A stretch of DNA of 64,000 bases from Arcanobacterium canis (lineage in GTDB: Bacteria > Actinomycetota > Actinomycetes > Actinomycetales > Actinomycetaceae). A program made the translations under genes and the position numbers. The DNA lies in contig NZ_CP121208.1 in the NCBI RefSeq assembly GCF_029625435.1, positions 558,001 to 622,000 of the forward strand, read 5' to 3'. Below are positions 27,332 through 35,384 of this stretch, piece by piece; position 1 is the first letter of the stretch, and every line of letters starts with the position of its first letter. Below the pieces are notes generated by a model. The model ran no database searches and was not told where the DNA came from. It saw only the letters and a list, made by a program, of their open reading frames with translations.

Positions 27332-27777
27332 TGAGAAACTGTGGTCAGGTTCGCACAGAGCCAGGAAACATGATTGTGATGGGGATCGGTGTGTGGCTAC
27401 TGACGATCATGCTGGTTTTTATCGTTGCCAGCTCTCTTTCTTTGCATCAAGGTCGTCGAGAGCTTTACACGCTTGCTGACGAAGTAGCGCTCTCTCTAGC
27501 AGCCTCAATTTCAGATCGATCCTATTATTCCCCTCAAGCCGGCCCTCCGCCTCTCAGCTACGATGCGGGAGAATTAACTGGCCGTGCATACGAAATTCTC
27601 CAAGCCCGCCACAGTCAAGCCGATCTTGTGAGTGTGCGCGTGAACGGAAATAAAATCGGAGTAGAACTGCGGCAAACGGTTCGTTTGCCCCTCGTTCCAA
27701 GTTTTTTAGGTGCTGTCGATGAGGTGCGTGTCAATGTGATTTCATGGGCACGGCTCCGCACGATGACCTCCGCGTAG
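27331..27777 (+). CDS. TadG-like / Rv3660c-cluster small membrane protein
   Basis: 148 residues, start ATG overlapping the previous stop by one base. GNMIVMGIGVWLLTIMLVFIVASSL is a single N-terminal transmembrane helix; the rest is an extracytoplasmic domain (HQGRRELYTLADEVALSLAAS). The helix followed by a TadG-like pattern of Ala-rich helix suggests the third pseudopilin of the operon, equivalent to the helicase-secretion neighbourhood TadE-like proteins. Last gene of the operon; prfB starts 14 bases later. Confidence 0.7.
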   Translation: MRNCGQVRTEPGNMIVMGIGVWLLTIMLVFIVASSLSLHQGRRELYTLADEVALSLAASISDRSYYSPQAGPPPLSYDAGELTGRAYEILQARHSQADLVSVRVNGNKIGVELRQTVRLPLVPSFLGAVDEVRVNVISWARLRTMTSA

Positions 27778-27791
27778 CGTAGGATGAAGCC

Positions 27792-28922
27792 GTGGCCACA
27801 GATTTTCAAACAGAAATTGCATCCTTACGCCGTGTTCTCGATCAGATCGAAGCGGTGACGAATATTCCTGCCCTCAAAGGCCAGATCGCAGCTCTTACTG
27901 AAGAGTCGGCGAAACCTGACTTGTGGGATGATCCAGAAAAAGCGCAGGACGTTACCTCGAGGCTCTCCCATGCCCAGTCAGAGTTTGAGCGCATCAATAA
28001 GATGGCAACACGCATCGATGATCTTGCAACCCTCGTCGAAATGGCTGAGGAAGAAAGCACGACGGATCCCGAGATGGGCGCTGAGCTTTTAAATGAAGCA
28101 GACGGTGAATTGTCCAAGCTCAGTGAAGATCTTTCTATGATGGAAGTGAAGACTCTCCTCTCGGGCGAATATGATGAGCGCAATGCTGTTGTCACAATCC
28201 GCTCAGGTGCTGGTGGCGTCGATGCAGCTGACTTTGCTCAGATGCTTCAGCGTATGTATCTTCGTTGGGCAGAGCGCCATGGTTACAAGACCAAAGTAAT
28301 GGATACTTCCTACGCGGAAGAAGCAGGCATCAAATCCACAACCTTTGAAGTCCAGGCTCCTTACGCGTTCGGTACCCTGTCGGTGGAGGCAGGTACTCAT
28401 CGCCTTGTTCGTATTTCCCCATTTGACAATCAAGGCCGACGTCAGACCTCCTTCGCCGCAGTCGAAGTGATTCCGCTGATCGAGACAACTGATCATATTG
28501 AGATTCCTGAAACCGATTTGAAGATTGACGTCTTCCGTTCGTCAGGCCCGGGTGGTCAGTCTGTGAATACCACAGATTCTGCTGTCCGTATGACTCACAT
28601 TCCAACAGGCATCGTTGTTTCGATGCAGGATGAAAAATCGCAGATTCAGAATCGAGCTTCTGCGCTTCGAGTTCTCCAGTCGAAGCTTCTTCAGTTGCGC
28701 CACGAAGAGGAACAGGCGAAGAAGAAAGAATTGGCAGGAGATGTTAAAGCGTCGTGGGGTGACCAGATGCGTTCCTACGTCCTCCACCCGTATCAAATGG
28801 TGAAGGATCTTCGCACCAACTTCGAAGTTGGTAACACGGATTCCGTCTTTGATGGTGATATTGATGGCTTCATTGACGCCGGCATTCGCTGGAGGCAATC
28901 GAACAAAGCCGCTGATGAATAA
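27792..28922 (+). CDS. prfB: Peptide chain release factor 2
   Basis: 376 residues from a GTG start. The catalytic GGQ is in [20 protein letters not shown], and the stop-codon recognition tripeptide SPF is in [16 protein letters not shown], which identifies RF2 (UGA/UAA) rather than RF1. The gene is a single open frame; the programmed +1 frameshift of enterobacterial prfB is absent, as usual for actinomycetes. It is the entry to the core run prfB-ftsE-ftsX-peptidase-smpB-ssrA. Confidence 0.97.
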   Translation: MATDFQTEIASLRRVLDQIEAVTNIPALKGQIAALTEESAKPDLWDDPEKAQDVTSRLSHAQSEFERINKMATRIDDLATLVEMAEEESTTDPEMGAELLNEADGELSKLSEDLSMMEVKTLLSGEYDERNAVVTIRSGAGGVDAADFAQMLQRMYLRWAERHGYKTKVMDTSYAEEAGIKSTTFEVQAPYAFGTLSVEAGTHRLVRISPFDNQGRRQTSFAAVEVIPLIETTDHIEIPETDLKIDVFRSSGPGGQSVNTTDSAVRMTHIPTGIVVSMQDEKSQIQNRASALRVLQSKLLQLRHEEEQAKKKELAGDVKASWGDQMRSYVLHPYQMVKDLRTNFEVGNTDSVFDGDIDGFIDAGIRWRQSNKAADE

Positions 28923-28949
28923 TCTCAGCATCTGACTGTTTAAACGTAA

Positions 28950-28982
28950 GCGCCGAACCTCACGCAATGTGAGGTTCGGCGC
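28950..28982 (+). terminator. Terminator after prfB
   Basis: Perfect 14-base arms GCGCCGAACCTCAC with a 5-base loop, 27 bases after the prfB stop, followed by GTCTTCTC. It separates prfB from ftsEX. Confidence 0.8.
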
Positions 28983-29052
28983 GTCTTCTCGCATCGAGGC
29001 ATCTGCCCTCATAAGGTGGAACGGTTAGTGGACTCAAGTATTGGCACGGTTT

Positions 29053-29742
29053 ATGATCACGTTTGAAAATGTCACGAAGGTGTACCAGAAAGGTGCGGCA
29101 CCCGCGCTCAATCAGGTGAGCCTGAATATTGACCGCGGAGATTTCGTCTTCCTTGTCGGCGCTTCCGGCTCCGGAAAGTCGACGATGCTCTCGCTCGTCG
29201 TCGCCGAGGAGCGAGCAACCTCGGGCACGGTTCACGTGCTGGGGAAGGACTTGGCGGGGCTCTCAGCTCGAAAGGTGCCCCATCTGCGTCGGCAGATCGG
29301 CACGGTTTTTCAGGATTTCCGACTGTTGCCCGATATGAATGTGTTCGATAACGTCGCCCTTGCAATGAAGGTGACGGGGAAGCCTCGCCATGCGATTGCC
29401 AAGCAGGTTCCGCAAGTGCTGGAACTCGTGGGGCTTGACGGCAAAGAAAAGCGTCGTATGCATGAACTGTCAGGTGGTGAGAGGCAACGTGTCGCGATTG
29501 CACGTGCGATGGTCAACCGGCCAGATCTTCTCCTTGCCGATGAACCGACAGGAAATCTTGACCGCCACACCTCGCTCGGCATTATGCGTCTGCTTGATCG
29601 CATCAATCGCCAAGGAACAACCGTTGTGATGGCAACCCACGATCAGGAAATTGTCAATCAGATGCGCAAACGCGTCATCGAATTGGTCGATGGCAAGGTC
29701 GTGCGTGATCAAGAGCGCGGCGTTTACGGAGGTACCCTCTGA
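29053..29742 (+). CDS. ftsE: Cell division ATP-binding protein FtsE
   Basis: 229 residues from ATG at 29053 (a TTG 12 bases upstream is possible; no Shine-Dalgarno is evident, so the message may be leaderless). ABC ATPase motifs: [12 protein letters not shown]-loop FQDFRLLP, signature [15 protein letters not shown], Walker [14 protein letters not shown]-loop ATHDQ. FtsE drives FtsX at the septum to activate peptidoglycan hydrolases. The ftsX start overlaps its stop (TGATG). Confidence 0.96.
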   Translation: MITFENVTKVYQKGAAPALNQVSLNIDRGDFVFLVGASGSGKSTMLSLVVAEERATSGTVHVLGKDLAGLSARKVPHLRRQIGTVFQDFRLLPDMNVFDNVALAMKVTGKPRHAIAKQVPQVLELVGLDGKEKRRMHELSGGERQRVAIARAMVNRPDLLLADEPTGNLDRHTSLGIMRLLDRINRQGTTVVMATHDQEIVNQMRKRVIELVDGKVVRDQERGVYGGTL

Positions 29743-30650
29743 TGGCTATTCGTTTTTTGCTCTCACAGGCGTTCAAGGGCCTGCGTCACAATCTTTCGAT
29801 GGCCGCATCAGTGGCGCTCGTGACTTTTGTGTCGCTTCTTTTCCTTGGCTCTGCTGTTCTTCTCCAAGGTCAGATTTCAAATATGAAAAATGACTGGTAC
29901 GACAAAGTCGAAGTCTCGGCGTTCATGTGTCCGACGCAGTCAGTTTCAGCTCAGTGCGCTGGGGGAGAAGCGACGAAGGAACAGATCGACTCTGTCGCGA
30001 ACCTTTTGAAATCTCCCCAGTTGGCGTCCTACGTTGAGAAGGTGTATTTCGAGACTAAGGAAGATGCGCTCAAATCTTTCCAGAAGCAAATGGAAGGAAC
30101 GAACTGGGTCCAGTCATTGACGGCTGATGAGATGCAGGCATCCTACCGAGTCAAACTCGTCAACCCTGAACAATACAAAATCGTTGCGGAAGCCCTCACG
30201 GGCCAGCCCGGTGTGGAATCTGTTGTCGATCAGCGCGAACAACTTGAACCCCTGTTTAAGATGCTCAACCGCCTAACCTATGTGGCGGGGATCCTCGCGG
30301 GCGTCATGATCATTACCGGTTTGCTTTTGGTCCCTTCCACAATCCGCTTTTCTGCCATGTTCCGACGAAATGAAACCCAGATCATGCGTTTCGTCGGTGC
30401 ATCGAATATGTTCATCCAGGCCCCGTTCATTTTGGAAAGCGCGATCGCCGCACTTTTTGGCTCCCTTCTCGCAGTCGGTGCTCTCTACGTGGCCGTTGAT
30501 GTATTCATTGCACGATGGTTCTCATCCCAGATCATTGATGTTGTTTCCGGGGCGGATGTCCTCTTCATGGCACCATTCTTAGTGGTTGGCGCCATCGTTG
30601 TGGCCGTGATGGCCTCCTTTATCGCGCTTCGTCGTTATACCCGAGTCTGA
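29742..30650 (+). CDS. ftsX: Cell division permease FtsX
   Basis: 302 residues with four membrane helices: about 20-42, then three at roughly 175-200, 220-245 and 270-295. The large extracytoplasmic loop (45-170) includes two cysteines (MCPTQSVSAQCAGG), as in mycobacterial FtsX, where this loop binds the hydrolase RipC. The FtsX_C core contains RRNETQIMRFVGASNMFI. Start overlaps the ftsE stop by one base. Confidence 0.95.
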   Translation: MAIRFLLSQAFKGLRHNLSMAASVALVTFVSLLFLGSAVLLQGQISNMKNDWYDKVEVSAFMCPTQSVSAQCAGGEATKEQIDSVANLLKSPQLASYVEKVYFETKEDALKSFQKQMEGTNWVQSLTADEMQASYRVKLVNPEQYKIVAEALTGQPGVESVVDQREQLEPLFKMLNRLTYVAGILAGVMIITGLLLVPSTIRFSAMFRRNETQIMRFVGASNMFIQAPFILESAIAALFGSLLAVGALYVAVDVFIARWFSSQIIDVVSGADVLFMAPFLVVGAIVVAVMASFIALRRYTRV

Positions 30651-30748
30651 GTTAGGTACGGCAATTCATGTGATCGCGAAATGCAGCCCACAATTGCCCG
30701 GCACAAAGCCATGTGAGCGAAAAGAGAAACCATAGTCAAAGGAGAAAT

Positions 30749-32101
30749 ATGCGCAAGACGTCTGCGTGTCTATCCGCACTCGCGCTTACCGTAGCGTCGG
30801 TGTGCGCTATTCCAGCGTTTGCCGATGACCGCTCTGACTTGGTTGATAAGCAAAAAGAGCAAAACCAAAAGATCGAAAATCTGTCCTCCTCGCTTGAAGG
30901 TGTCGATATGTCACTTCAGAAGGCGTATTTGCAGCTTCAGCAAACCCAGGGCAAGCTTCCTGGTGCTCAAGATGCCGTAGCGAAAGCTGAAGATCAACTT
31001 GCTGCTGCTAACCGTGAGGCCCAGGCGAACGAAGCGCTACTGAGTGCAGCGCGTGATGAACTGAGCCAGATCAACGCGGCGATCAGCGATGCGAAAGAGA
31101 AAGCGGAACAGTCCCGCAATAATCTCGGTGAGCTTGCTCGTGCCACTTACCGCGGACAGCTCCAGCCGTCGGCGCTGTCGCTGATTGTGGGGGTGACGTC
31201 GTCGAAGGACTTTCTGGATGCGTATCTCGTTTCGTCCGCAATCTCGCGCACACAGGCATCGTCGCTGACAGCATTCCAGCAGGCAGCGGCGCAGAGTGAG
31301 AACCAAAAATCTCGCCAGGACGCCGTCGAAGCAGAAGTCAGTGAGCTCAAAGCGAAGGCCGATGCGATTGTGGTGAAGCGCGAAGAAACGCGCGTGCAGG
31401 CGCAGGCCAAACAGGAAGAGCTCAAAAAGCTTGAAAATGATCTTAAGGAACAAACGAAACAACTCGAAGGTCGTAAGGCCGAATTCAAGAAGAATATCCA
31501 GACGGTGACTGCCGCGCGTGATGCCACGTCAGCAGAAATTGCCAAGATCGATGCTGAAAATCGCCGAAAAGCTGCAGAAGCTGCACGCCGCGCTGCTCAA
31601 GCAAATAGACGTCATCAGTCCGGCAGACAGGACTCAGGAGGTTCGACGACGTCGCGTAACACCGGATCGGGGTATTGGCTGCACCCGCCGGTCCCGGCGC
31701 CAGTATACGTCACGAGCCCGTGGGGAATGCGCATTTATCCCTTCGACGGAAGCCGGTGGATGCATAACGGCGTTGATTTGCGTAGCTCGTGCGGCGAACC
31801 ACAGCGTGCGCCGGCCGATGGGACCGTTGCACGTGTCGTCCCTGCTGCGGGGAACTCGACACACGGTAACCAGATCTTCATCAACCACGGTATTGTTCAT
31901 GGATCTTCATGGGTGACGGTGACAAACCATCTCTCGGGATTCAATGTTCGCGTGGGGCAGTCGGTAAGCCAGGGGCAAGTCATCGGTTGGACCGGACAGA
32001 CGGGAATGGTGACCGGATGCCACGTTCACTTTGAAGTATGGAAGAACGGTGGCGTCATTAACCCGATGAGCCTGCCGTCCTTCACTCAGCGTTTCGGATG
32101 A
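30749..32101 (+). CDS. Secreted coiled-coil M23 (LytM) peptidoglycan endopeptidase
   Basis: 450 residues from the ATG at 30749 with AAAGGAG upstream. N-terminal signal peptide MRKTSACLSALALTVASVCA with likely cleavage after AFA. A long charged coiled coil follows (about 30-290), then a linker (HQSGRQDSGGSTTSRN) and a C-terminal LytM domain with metal ligands in MHNGVDLRSS (H, D) and the catalytic HVHFEVW. The architecture equals E. coli EnvC but with an intact active site, similar to mycobacterial RipC in role. Lying directly after ftsEX, it is very likely the hydrolase controlled by FtsEX. Confidence 0.93.
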   Translation: MRKTSACLSALALTVASVCAIPAFADDRSDLVDKQKEQNQKIENLSSSLEGVDMSLQKAYLQLQQTQGKLPGAQDAVAKAEDQLAAANREAQANEALLSAARDELSQINAAISDAKEKAEQSRNNLGELARATYRGQLQPSALSLIVGVTSSKDFLDAYLVSSAISRTQASSLTAFQQAAAQSENQKSRQDAVEAEVSELKAKADAIVVKREETRVQAQAKQEELKKLENDLKEQTKQLEGRKAEFKKNIQTVTAARDATSAEIAKIDAENRRKAAEAARRAAQANRRHQSGRQDSGGSTTSRNTGSGYWLHPPVPAPVYVTSPWGMRIYPFDGSRWMHNGVDLRSSCGEPQRAPADGTVARVVPAAGNSTHGNQIFINHGIVHGSSWVTVTNHLSGFNVRVGQSVSQGQVIGWTGQTGMVTGCHVHFEVWKNGGVINPMSLPSFTQRFG

Positions 32102-32240
32102 TTTACCGTGGTGTCGGCTTGCTCGGCACGGCTATCTTCTCAGTAACGCTAGAGCTATCTGTTTCGCAAGCGCCAGGTGCGCCCCGACGCCGTCGCCGGT
32201 TACACTGGAACTGAGATATCTGAAGGAAAGTAGGTCGATT

Positions 32241-32756
32241 GTGGCAAAAGCAAAGATGAGTGCTGCGCAAAAGGCGAAGGCGGCTGCTGATGCGAAAGCC
32301 ATGATCGCGCGCAATAAGAAGGCACTTCACGATTATTTTATCGACGACCGTTTCGAGGCCGGATTAGTGCTGTCAGGCACGGAAGTGAAGGCGTTGCGTA
32401 TGGGGCGTGCTTCGCTGACGGAGGCGTGGATCGAGGTAGATCGGCGTGGAGAAGCTTGGATTATTGGCATGAACATTCCAGTGTATGCGATGGGTTCGTG
32501 GACGAACCACCGTCCGACAGCGAAGCGCAAGCTATTGCTTCACAAGGATGAACTTGACGAGCTTGCGGTGCGCAGCCGCGAAAAGGGATACACCATCGTT
32601 CCGCTGGAACTGTATTTCCTGCGTGGGCGGGCGAAGGTAGAAATCGGAATTGCGCGTGGTAAGCAAGAGTTTGACAAGCGTGAAACTCTCAAGCGCAAGC
32701 AAGATAAGCGTGAGACGGATCGCGCGTTGGCTGAGGTGCGACGTCGCCAACGCTAG
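32241..32756 (+). CDS. smpB: SsrA-binding protein
   Basis: 171 residues from a GTG start with GAAAGTAGG upstream. SmpB core: NKKALHDYFIDDRFEAGLVLSGTEVKALRMGRASL, then the beta-barrel and the basic C-terminal tail GKQEFDKRETLKRKQDKRE. It binds the tRNA-like part of tmRNA and delivers it to stalled ribosomes. The N terminus has about 20 extra Ala/Lys-rich residues. The ssrA gene lies 1 kb downstream, past a flavin reductase gene. Confidence 0.97.
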   Translation: MAKAKMSAAQKAKAAADAKAMIARNKKALHDYFIDDRFEAGLVLSGTEVKALRMGRASLTEAWIEVDRRGEAWIIGMNIPVYAMGSWTNHRPTAKRKLLLHKDELDELAVRSREKGYTIVPLELYFLRGRAKVEIGIARGKQEFDKRETLKRKQDKRETDRALAEVRRRQR

Positions 32757-32932
32757 CGACACCGCCGACGTCGAAGGTTCTGTTGCGTATGCAATCTCGC
32801 TCTTCGTCATGAGACAAGAGCTATGTCGCTAACGGCGAAATCAGGCGTCAGGAGGAATAGGACTGATGTCCTAAACGTTATGCTGGATATGACGCGCCCG
32901 ATACCGGGTGTACATTCGAACAAGGAGTTCTT

Positions 32933-33508
32933 ATGACATACAAGATTTCTGTTCTCGTGGGCTCGCTGCGCACGGGTTCTTACGCTCGCAAGATCGCTAC
33001 CGAAGCATTGGGAATGTTCCCGGAAGGTTTCGAGGCTGAGATCGTGGAGATTGGTGATCTTCCACTGTACAACTTCGACTACGATAATCCGGAGCAGACC
33101 GACGCGCCGACTCCGCAGTCGTACACAGATTTCCGCGAGACCATCAAGGCGTCTGACGGCGTGCTCTTCGTGACCTCGGAGAATAACCGCACCATTCCGG
33201 CCGTGCTGAAGAACTCGGTGGATATCGGCTCTAAGCCGAACGCAGATGTGGCATGGAAGAACCGTCCGGCTGGCATTATTTCCCACTCGGTTGGCGCAAT
33301 GGGTGGCTACTCGGCTCAGAAGAACCTGCGCCTAGCTTTGTCCTACTTCGATATGCCGATGCCGGGTCAGCCGGAAGTGTTCCTGGGCAAATCGCCGGAG
33401 CTCTTCGATGATAACGGCAAGCTCGTGGAGCGCACTGAGAAGTTCGTGCGTGACTACGTTGAGCGCTTCGCTGCTCTCGTTGAGAAGACTAACGTTAACG
33501 GCAAGTGA
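32933..33508 (+). CDS. NADPH-dependent FMN reductase family protein
   Basis: 191-residue flavodoxin-like protein (ArsH/YieF/ChrR type). GSLRTGSYARKI binds the FMN phosphate, TSENNRTIPAVLKNSVD lies by the isoalloxazine ring, and GIISHSVGAMGGYSAQKNLR completes the family signature. Cytoplasmic; it probably reduces quinones or similar acceptors. Start has AAGGAGTTCTT upstream. It ends 40 bases before a terminator. Confidence 0.92.
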   Translation: MTYKISVLVGSLRTGSYARKIATEALGMFPEGFEAEIVEIGDLPLYNFDYDNPEQTDAPTPQSYTDFRETIKASDGVLFVTSENNRTIPAVLKNSVDIGSKPNADVAWKNRPAGIISHSVGAMGGYSAQKNLRLALSYFDMPMPGQPEVFLGKSPELFDDNGKLVERTEKFVRDYVERFAALVEKTNVNGK

Positions 33509-33548
33509 ATCTTCCACGGCAGTGATTGCTGTGTGACAGGATCCGTTA

Positions 33549-33579
33549 GTGAGGGGCGCGTGATGAACGCGTCCCTCAC
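33549..33579 (+). terminator. Terminator after the FMN reductase gene
   Basis: GTGAGGGGCGCG hairpin with a 7-base loop and complementary arm (one G-T pair), followed by TTTTTAT. Confidence 0.8.
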
Positions 33580-33580
33580 T

Positions 33581-33685
33581 TTTTATGGTGCAGTGGACGG
33601 AGGCAGGCGAGCGAATTTTATGGTGCAGCGGGACGAGGCAGGTGAGCAAACTTTATGGCGCAGTGGACGGAGGCAGGCGAGCGAG
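33581..33685. repeat. Three tandem 35-base direct repeats
   Basis: Units start at 33581, 33616 and 33651, each beginning TTTATGG-GCAG and containing GAGGCAGG-GAGC. Units 1 and 3 differ at only three positions; unit 2 has more changes. No spacers, so not CRISPR. They begin right at the terminator T-run and lie about 110-210 bases upstream of ssrA. Confidence 0.85.
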
Positions 33686-33700
33686 TGTCCACCCGCCTCT

Positions 33701-33750
33701 GGACTTTCGGGACTGGTGGACTTTCGTGACTGGTGGACTTTCGTGACTGG
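33701..33750. repeat. Three tandem 17-base direct repeats upstream of the ssrA promoter
   Basis: GGACTTTCGGGACTGGT, GGACTTTCGTGACTGGT, GGACTTTCGTGACTGG in head-to-tail order. The array ends just before a TAGTAT -10-like element (33757-33762), so it covers the -20 to -70 region of the likely ssrA promoter and could bind a regulator or carry duplicated promoter parts. Confidence 0.85.
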
Positions 33751-33756
33751 CGCGGG

Positions 33757-33762
33757 TAGTAT
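33757..33762 (+). promoter_or_regulatory. Likely -10 element of the ssrA promoter
   Basis: TAGTAT 31 bases upstream of the mature 5' end of tmRNA. A good -35 is not obvious; TTTCGTGACT of the last 17-base repeat lies at the right distance. Confidence 0.4.
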
Positions 33763-33792
33763 CAGTGGACACGTTGTTTCACAACTGAATAC

Positions 33793-34174
33793 GGGGCTGA
33801 TCGGTTTCGACGGCGGTGACTGCCGAAGGGAAGCGGGTAGAGGATGCTTGGTTATCTCTTAAACGATTCCAAGCGAAAAAATAACTGCCAACAAGCAGAA
33901 CAACGACTTCGCCCTCGCTGCCTGAGCGCGAGCGCATTTAAATGAAGTCCGTCAGACCATCCGTGCTTTCCGGATGGATTCCTGGCGTCGTTTTAGAAAG
34001 CCACTGCTGATCTGCTAGGGAACTGAGCAAATCGGGACTTTCAAAGTTTCTAGGTTGGTGAGTGACTTGTTCACGTGAGCACTCCAGCCGAAAACAACGT
34101 TTTGTGAACTGCACCCGGAGAAGACTTGGGTTTTGCATCGTCGGACGGGAGTTCAATTCTCCCCAGCTCCACCA
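33793..34174 (+). ncRNA. ssrA: Transfer-messenger RNA (tmRNA)
   Basis: About 382 nt. The 5' end GGGGCTGATCGGTTTCGAC and the 3' end GGGAGTTCAATTCTCCC-CAGCTCC-ACCA form the tRNA-like domain: acceptor stem GGGGCTG/CAGCTCC with one G-T pair, T-arm with TTCAATT loop, encoded CCA. The tag frame runs from 33887 to 33925 and reads ANKQNNDFALAA-stop, the ALAA ending being the proteolysis signal. With SmpB it frees stalled ribosomes and marks the truncated peptide. Its 3' end is a classic island insertion site and the accessory region begins right after it. Confidence 0.95.
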
Positions 34175-34215
34175 TCTGCACTCTACTTTGGATACAAAGA
34201 ATTGCGTGCGAAATA

Positions 34216-34266
34216 AACCCTTCAAAAAACGTGTAATCGTTGGTATTACGTGGTTTTTGAAGGGTT
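34216..34266 (+). terminator. Terminator downstream of ssrA
   Basis: AACCCTTCAAAAAACG with a complementary arm ending GGTTTTTGAAGGGTT, followed by TTCTTTG. A second, similar hairpin occurs at 35320-35370 with the same flanks (GTGCGAAA on the left, GTTTAT on the right). Confidence 0.8.
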
Positions 34267-34362
34267 TTCTTTGTTTATTGCTAGGGCGTGCTGCTTCGCG
34301 GTGGGGTGGTAGAACCAGTTTTAAAGACCTGACGGGACGGTTTGGGCGGTGTTTGGGTGGAA

Positions 34363-34420
34363 GCGTCAAAAAGTACGGGCTTGCGTCGAAAAGTATAAGG
34401 GTGGAGCGTCAAAAGGTATA
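34363..34420. repeat. Triple GCGTCAAAAGGTAT-type short repeat
   Basis: Three copies of a 14-15-base motif at 34363 (GCGTCAAAAAGTACG), 34383 (GCGTCGAAAAGTATA) and 34406 (GCGTCAAAAGGTATA). Further copies lie at 36668-36702 (two) and 37761 (one). The first two copies here and the pair at 36668 align over about 40 bases. They may be remnants of transposon ends. The rest of 34175-34726 shows no gene that I can support. Confidence 0.6.
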
Positions 34421-34726
34421 GAGAATTCCTAAGATGTTGTTGTCTATGCCTACAAAATCTCAGATGGACAGAAAAGGCATACCGCTCGTAAACGTCGGCA
34501 ACGCTCTTTAGGAAAACTAGCCTTGTCGAGTTCGGGACCAATATGACATAAAACCGCTATAATTCAAAGCACATCAGCATAAAGCAAGGAATCAACCAAA
34601 TTAGCAGCAGACTTACCAGTTTTTTAATTTCTCTTAAAATAAAATACAGTTGGTGGTGCGGAATTTTTGTCATCTCTCCCTGTCTAAGTATGAGTGTAGT
34701 TAAGTAGAAAAATAAGGAGATTTGCT

Positions 34727-35212
34727 ATGAATGCCAATGTTATTAATAACTCTGGAAACGGTAATATTATCAATCAGACGGTTGGTAATGGAACGATTTA
34801 TGATCTAAATATTAACGAGCTGGCAGATGAGTATAATCACAGTGACAAGCTGGTTCGAGAGAATTTCTCATCCAGGATAAAGAAATCCTGCTTAGGAATC
34901 GTTGTGGCCGTAATTTTTCTTGCATTCTCTATATTTGTTGGATGGAGACACGGCGCTTTTGCAAGCATTAGCTCCTTCTATGAATTCCTGGTAGAAGACA
35001 CAAAGGTGGGGTCGCTGGCATCTATAGCCACTATTGTTCTTGCTGTCCTTACTCTACTCACTAGCGCTTGGGGAGTGGAAGAACTTAGTAACCCAACGAA
35101 AATAGAAAAGCGGCACGGAGAGAGAAAGAAATTAATAACTGAACGTGTGGAGGATATTGGTGCGTCGAAGCACCAATGGAAAGAAGCGCTGAAGAAGGCA
35201 AAAGATAAGTAA
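34727..35212 (+). CDS. Two-helix membrane protein with Asn/Gly-rich N terminus, unknown function
   Basis: 161 residues; AAGGAGATTTGCT lies before the ATG. The first 27 residues (NVINNSGNGNIINQTVGNG) are Asn/Gly/Ile-rich with a repeating N-x-G-N pattern like a short beta-solenoid or adhesive motif. Membrane helices at about 53-72 (GIVVAVIFLAFSIFVGW) and 96-113 (LASIATIVLAVLTLLTSAW) follow, then a charged cytoplasmic tail (KRHGERKKLITERVED). AT-rich relative to the surrounding core genes, so probably horizontally acquired. I do not recognise a family; a two-helix effector of a defence or phage-related locus is conceivable but not shown. Confidence 0.75.
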   Translation: MNANVINNSGNGNIINQTVGNGTIYDLNINELADEYNHSDKLVRENFSSRIKKSCLGIVVAVIFLAFSIFVGWRHGAFASISSFYEFLVEDTKVGSLASIATIVLAVLTLLTSAWGVEELSNPTKIEKRHGERKKLITERVEDIGASKHQWKEALKKAKDK

Positions 35213-35319
35213 GTGTGATGTACAGTATTGTCGACTCATGAGTTAGAGTTTTAAGTTTTGCACCCGCCAGCCACCAGTGCGCCCGCTCAGCGGTTTGTAT
35301 TCAAAGTTGAGTGCGAAAC

Positions 35320-35370
35320 AACCCCTTAAAAATCCTGTAATTGTTGGTATTACGGGGTTTTGAAGGGGTT
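35320..35370 (+). repeat. Second copy of the ssrA-terminator-like hairpin
   Basis: AACCCCTT with an arm ending AAGGGGTT. From GTGCGAAA (35311) to GTTTAT it is about 80 percent identical by eye to 34208-34279 behind ssrA. TTTTGCA and CCACCA also occur upstream (35257-35275). It may be a decayed ssrA 3' end, that is, the far attachment site of an older insertion. Confidence 0.5.
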
Positions 35371-35384
35371 TCTGTGTTTATATG

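Noticed and set aside
27792-28922. Programmed frameshift in prfB
   Set aside because: The gene is one open frame with no in-frame UGA near codon 26, so no shift is needed.
33581-33750. CRISPR array
   Set aside because: Units are directly tandem without spacers, repeats are not palindromic and no cas genes are nearby.
33938-34369. Minus-strand open frame of 143 codons across the ssrA 3' half
   Set aside because: It lies across the highly structured tmRNA and its terminator; no protein features.
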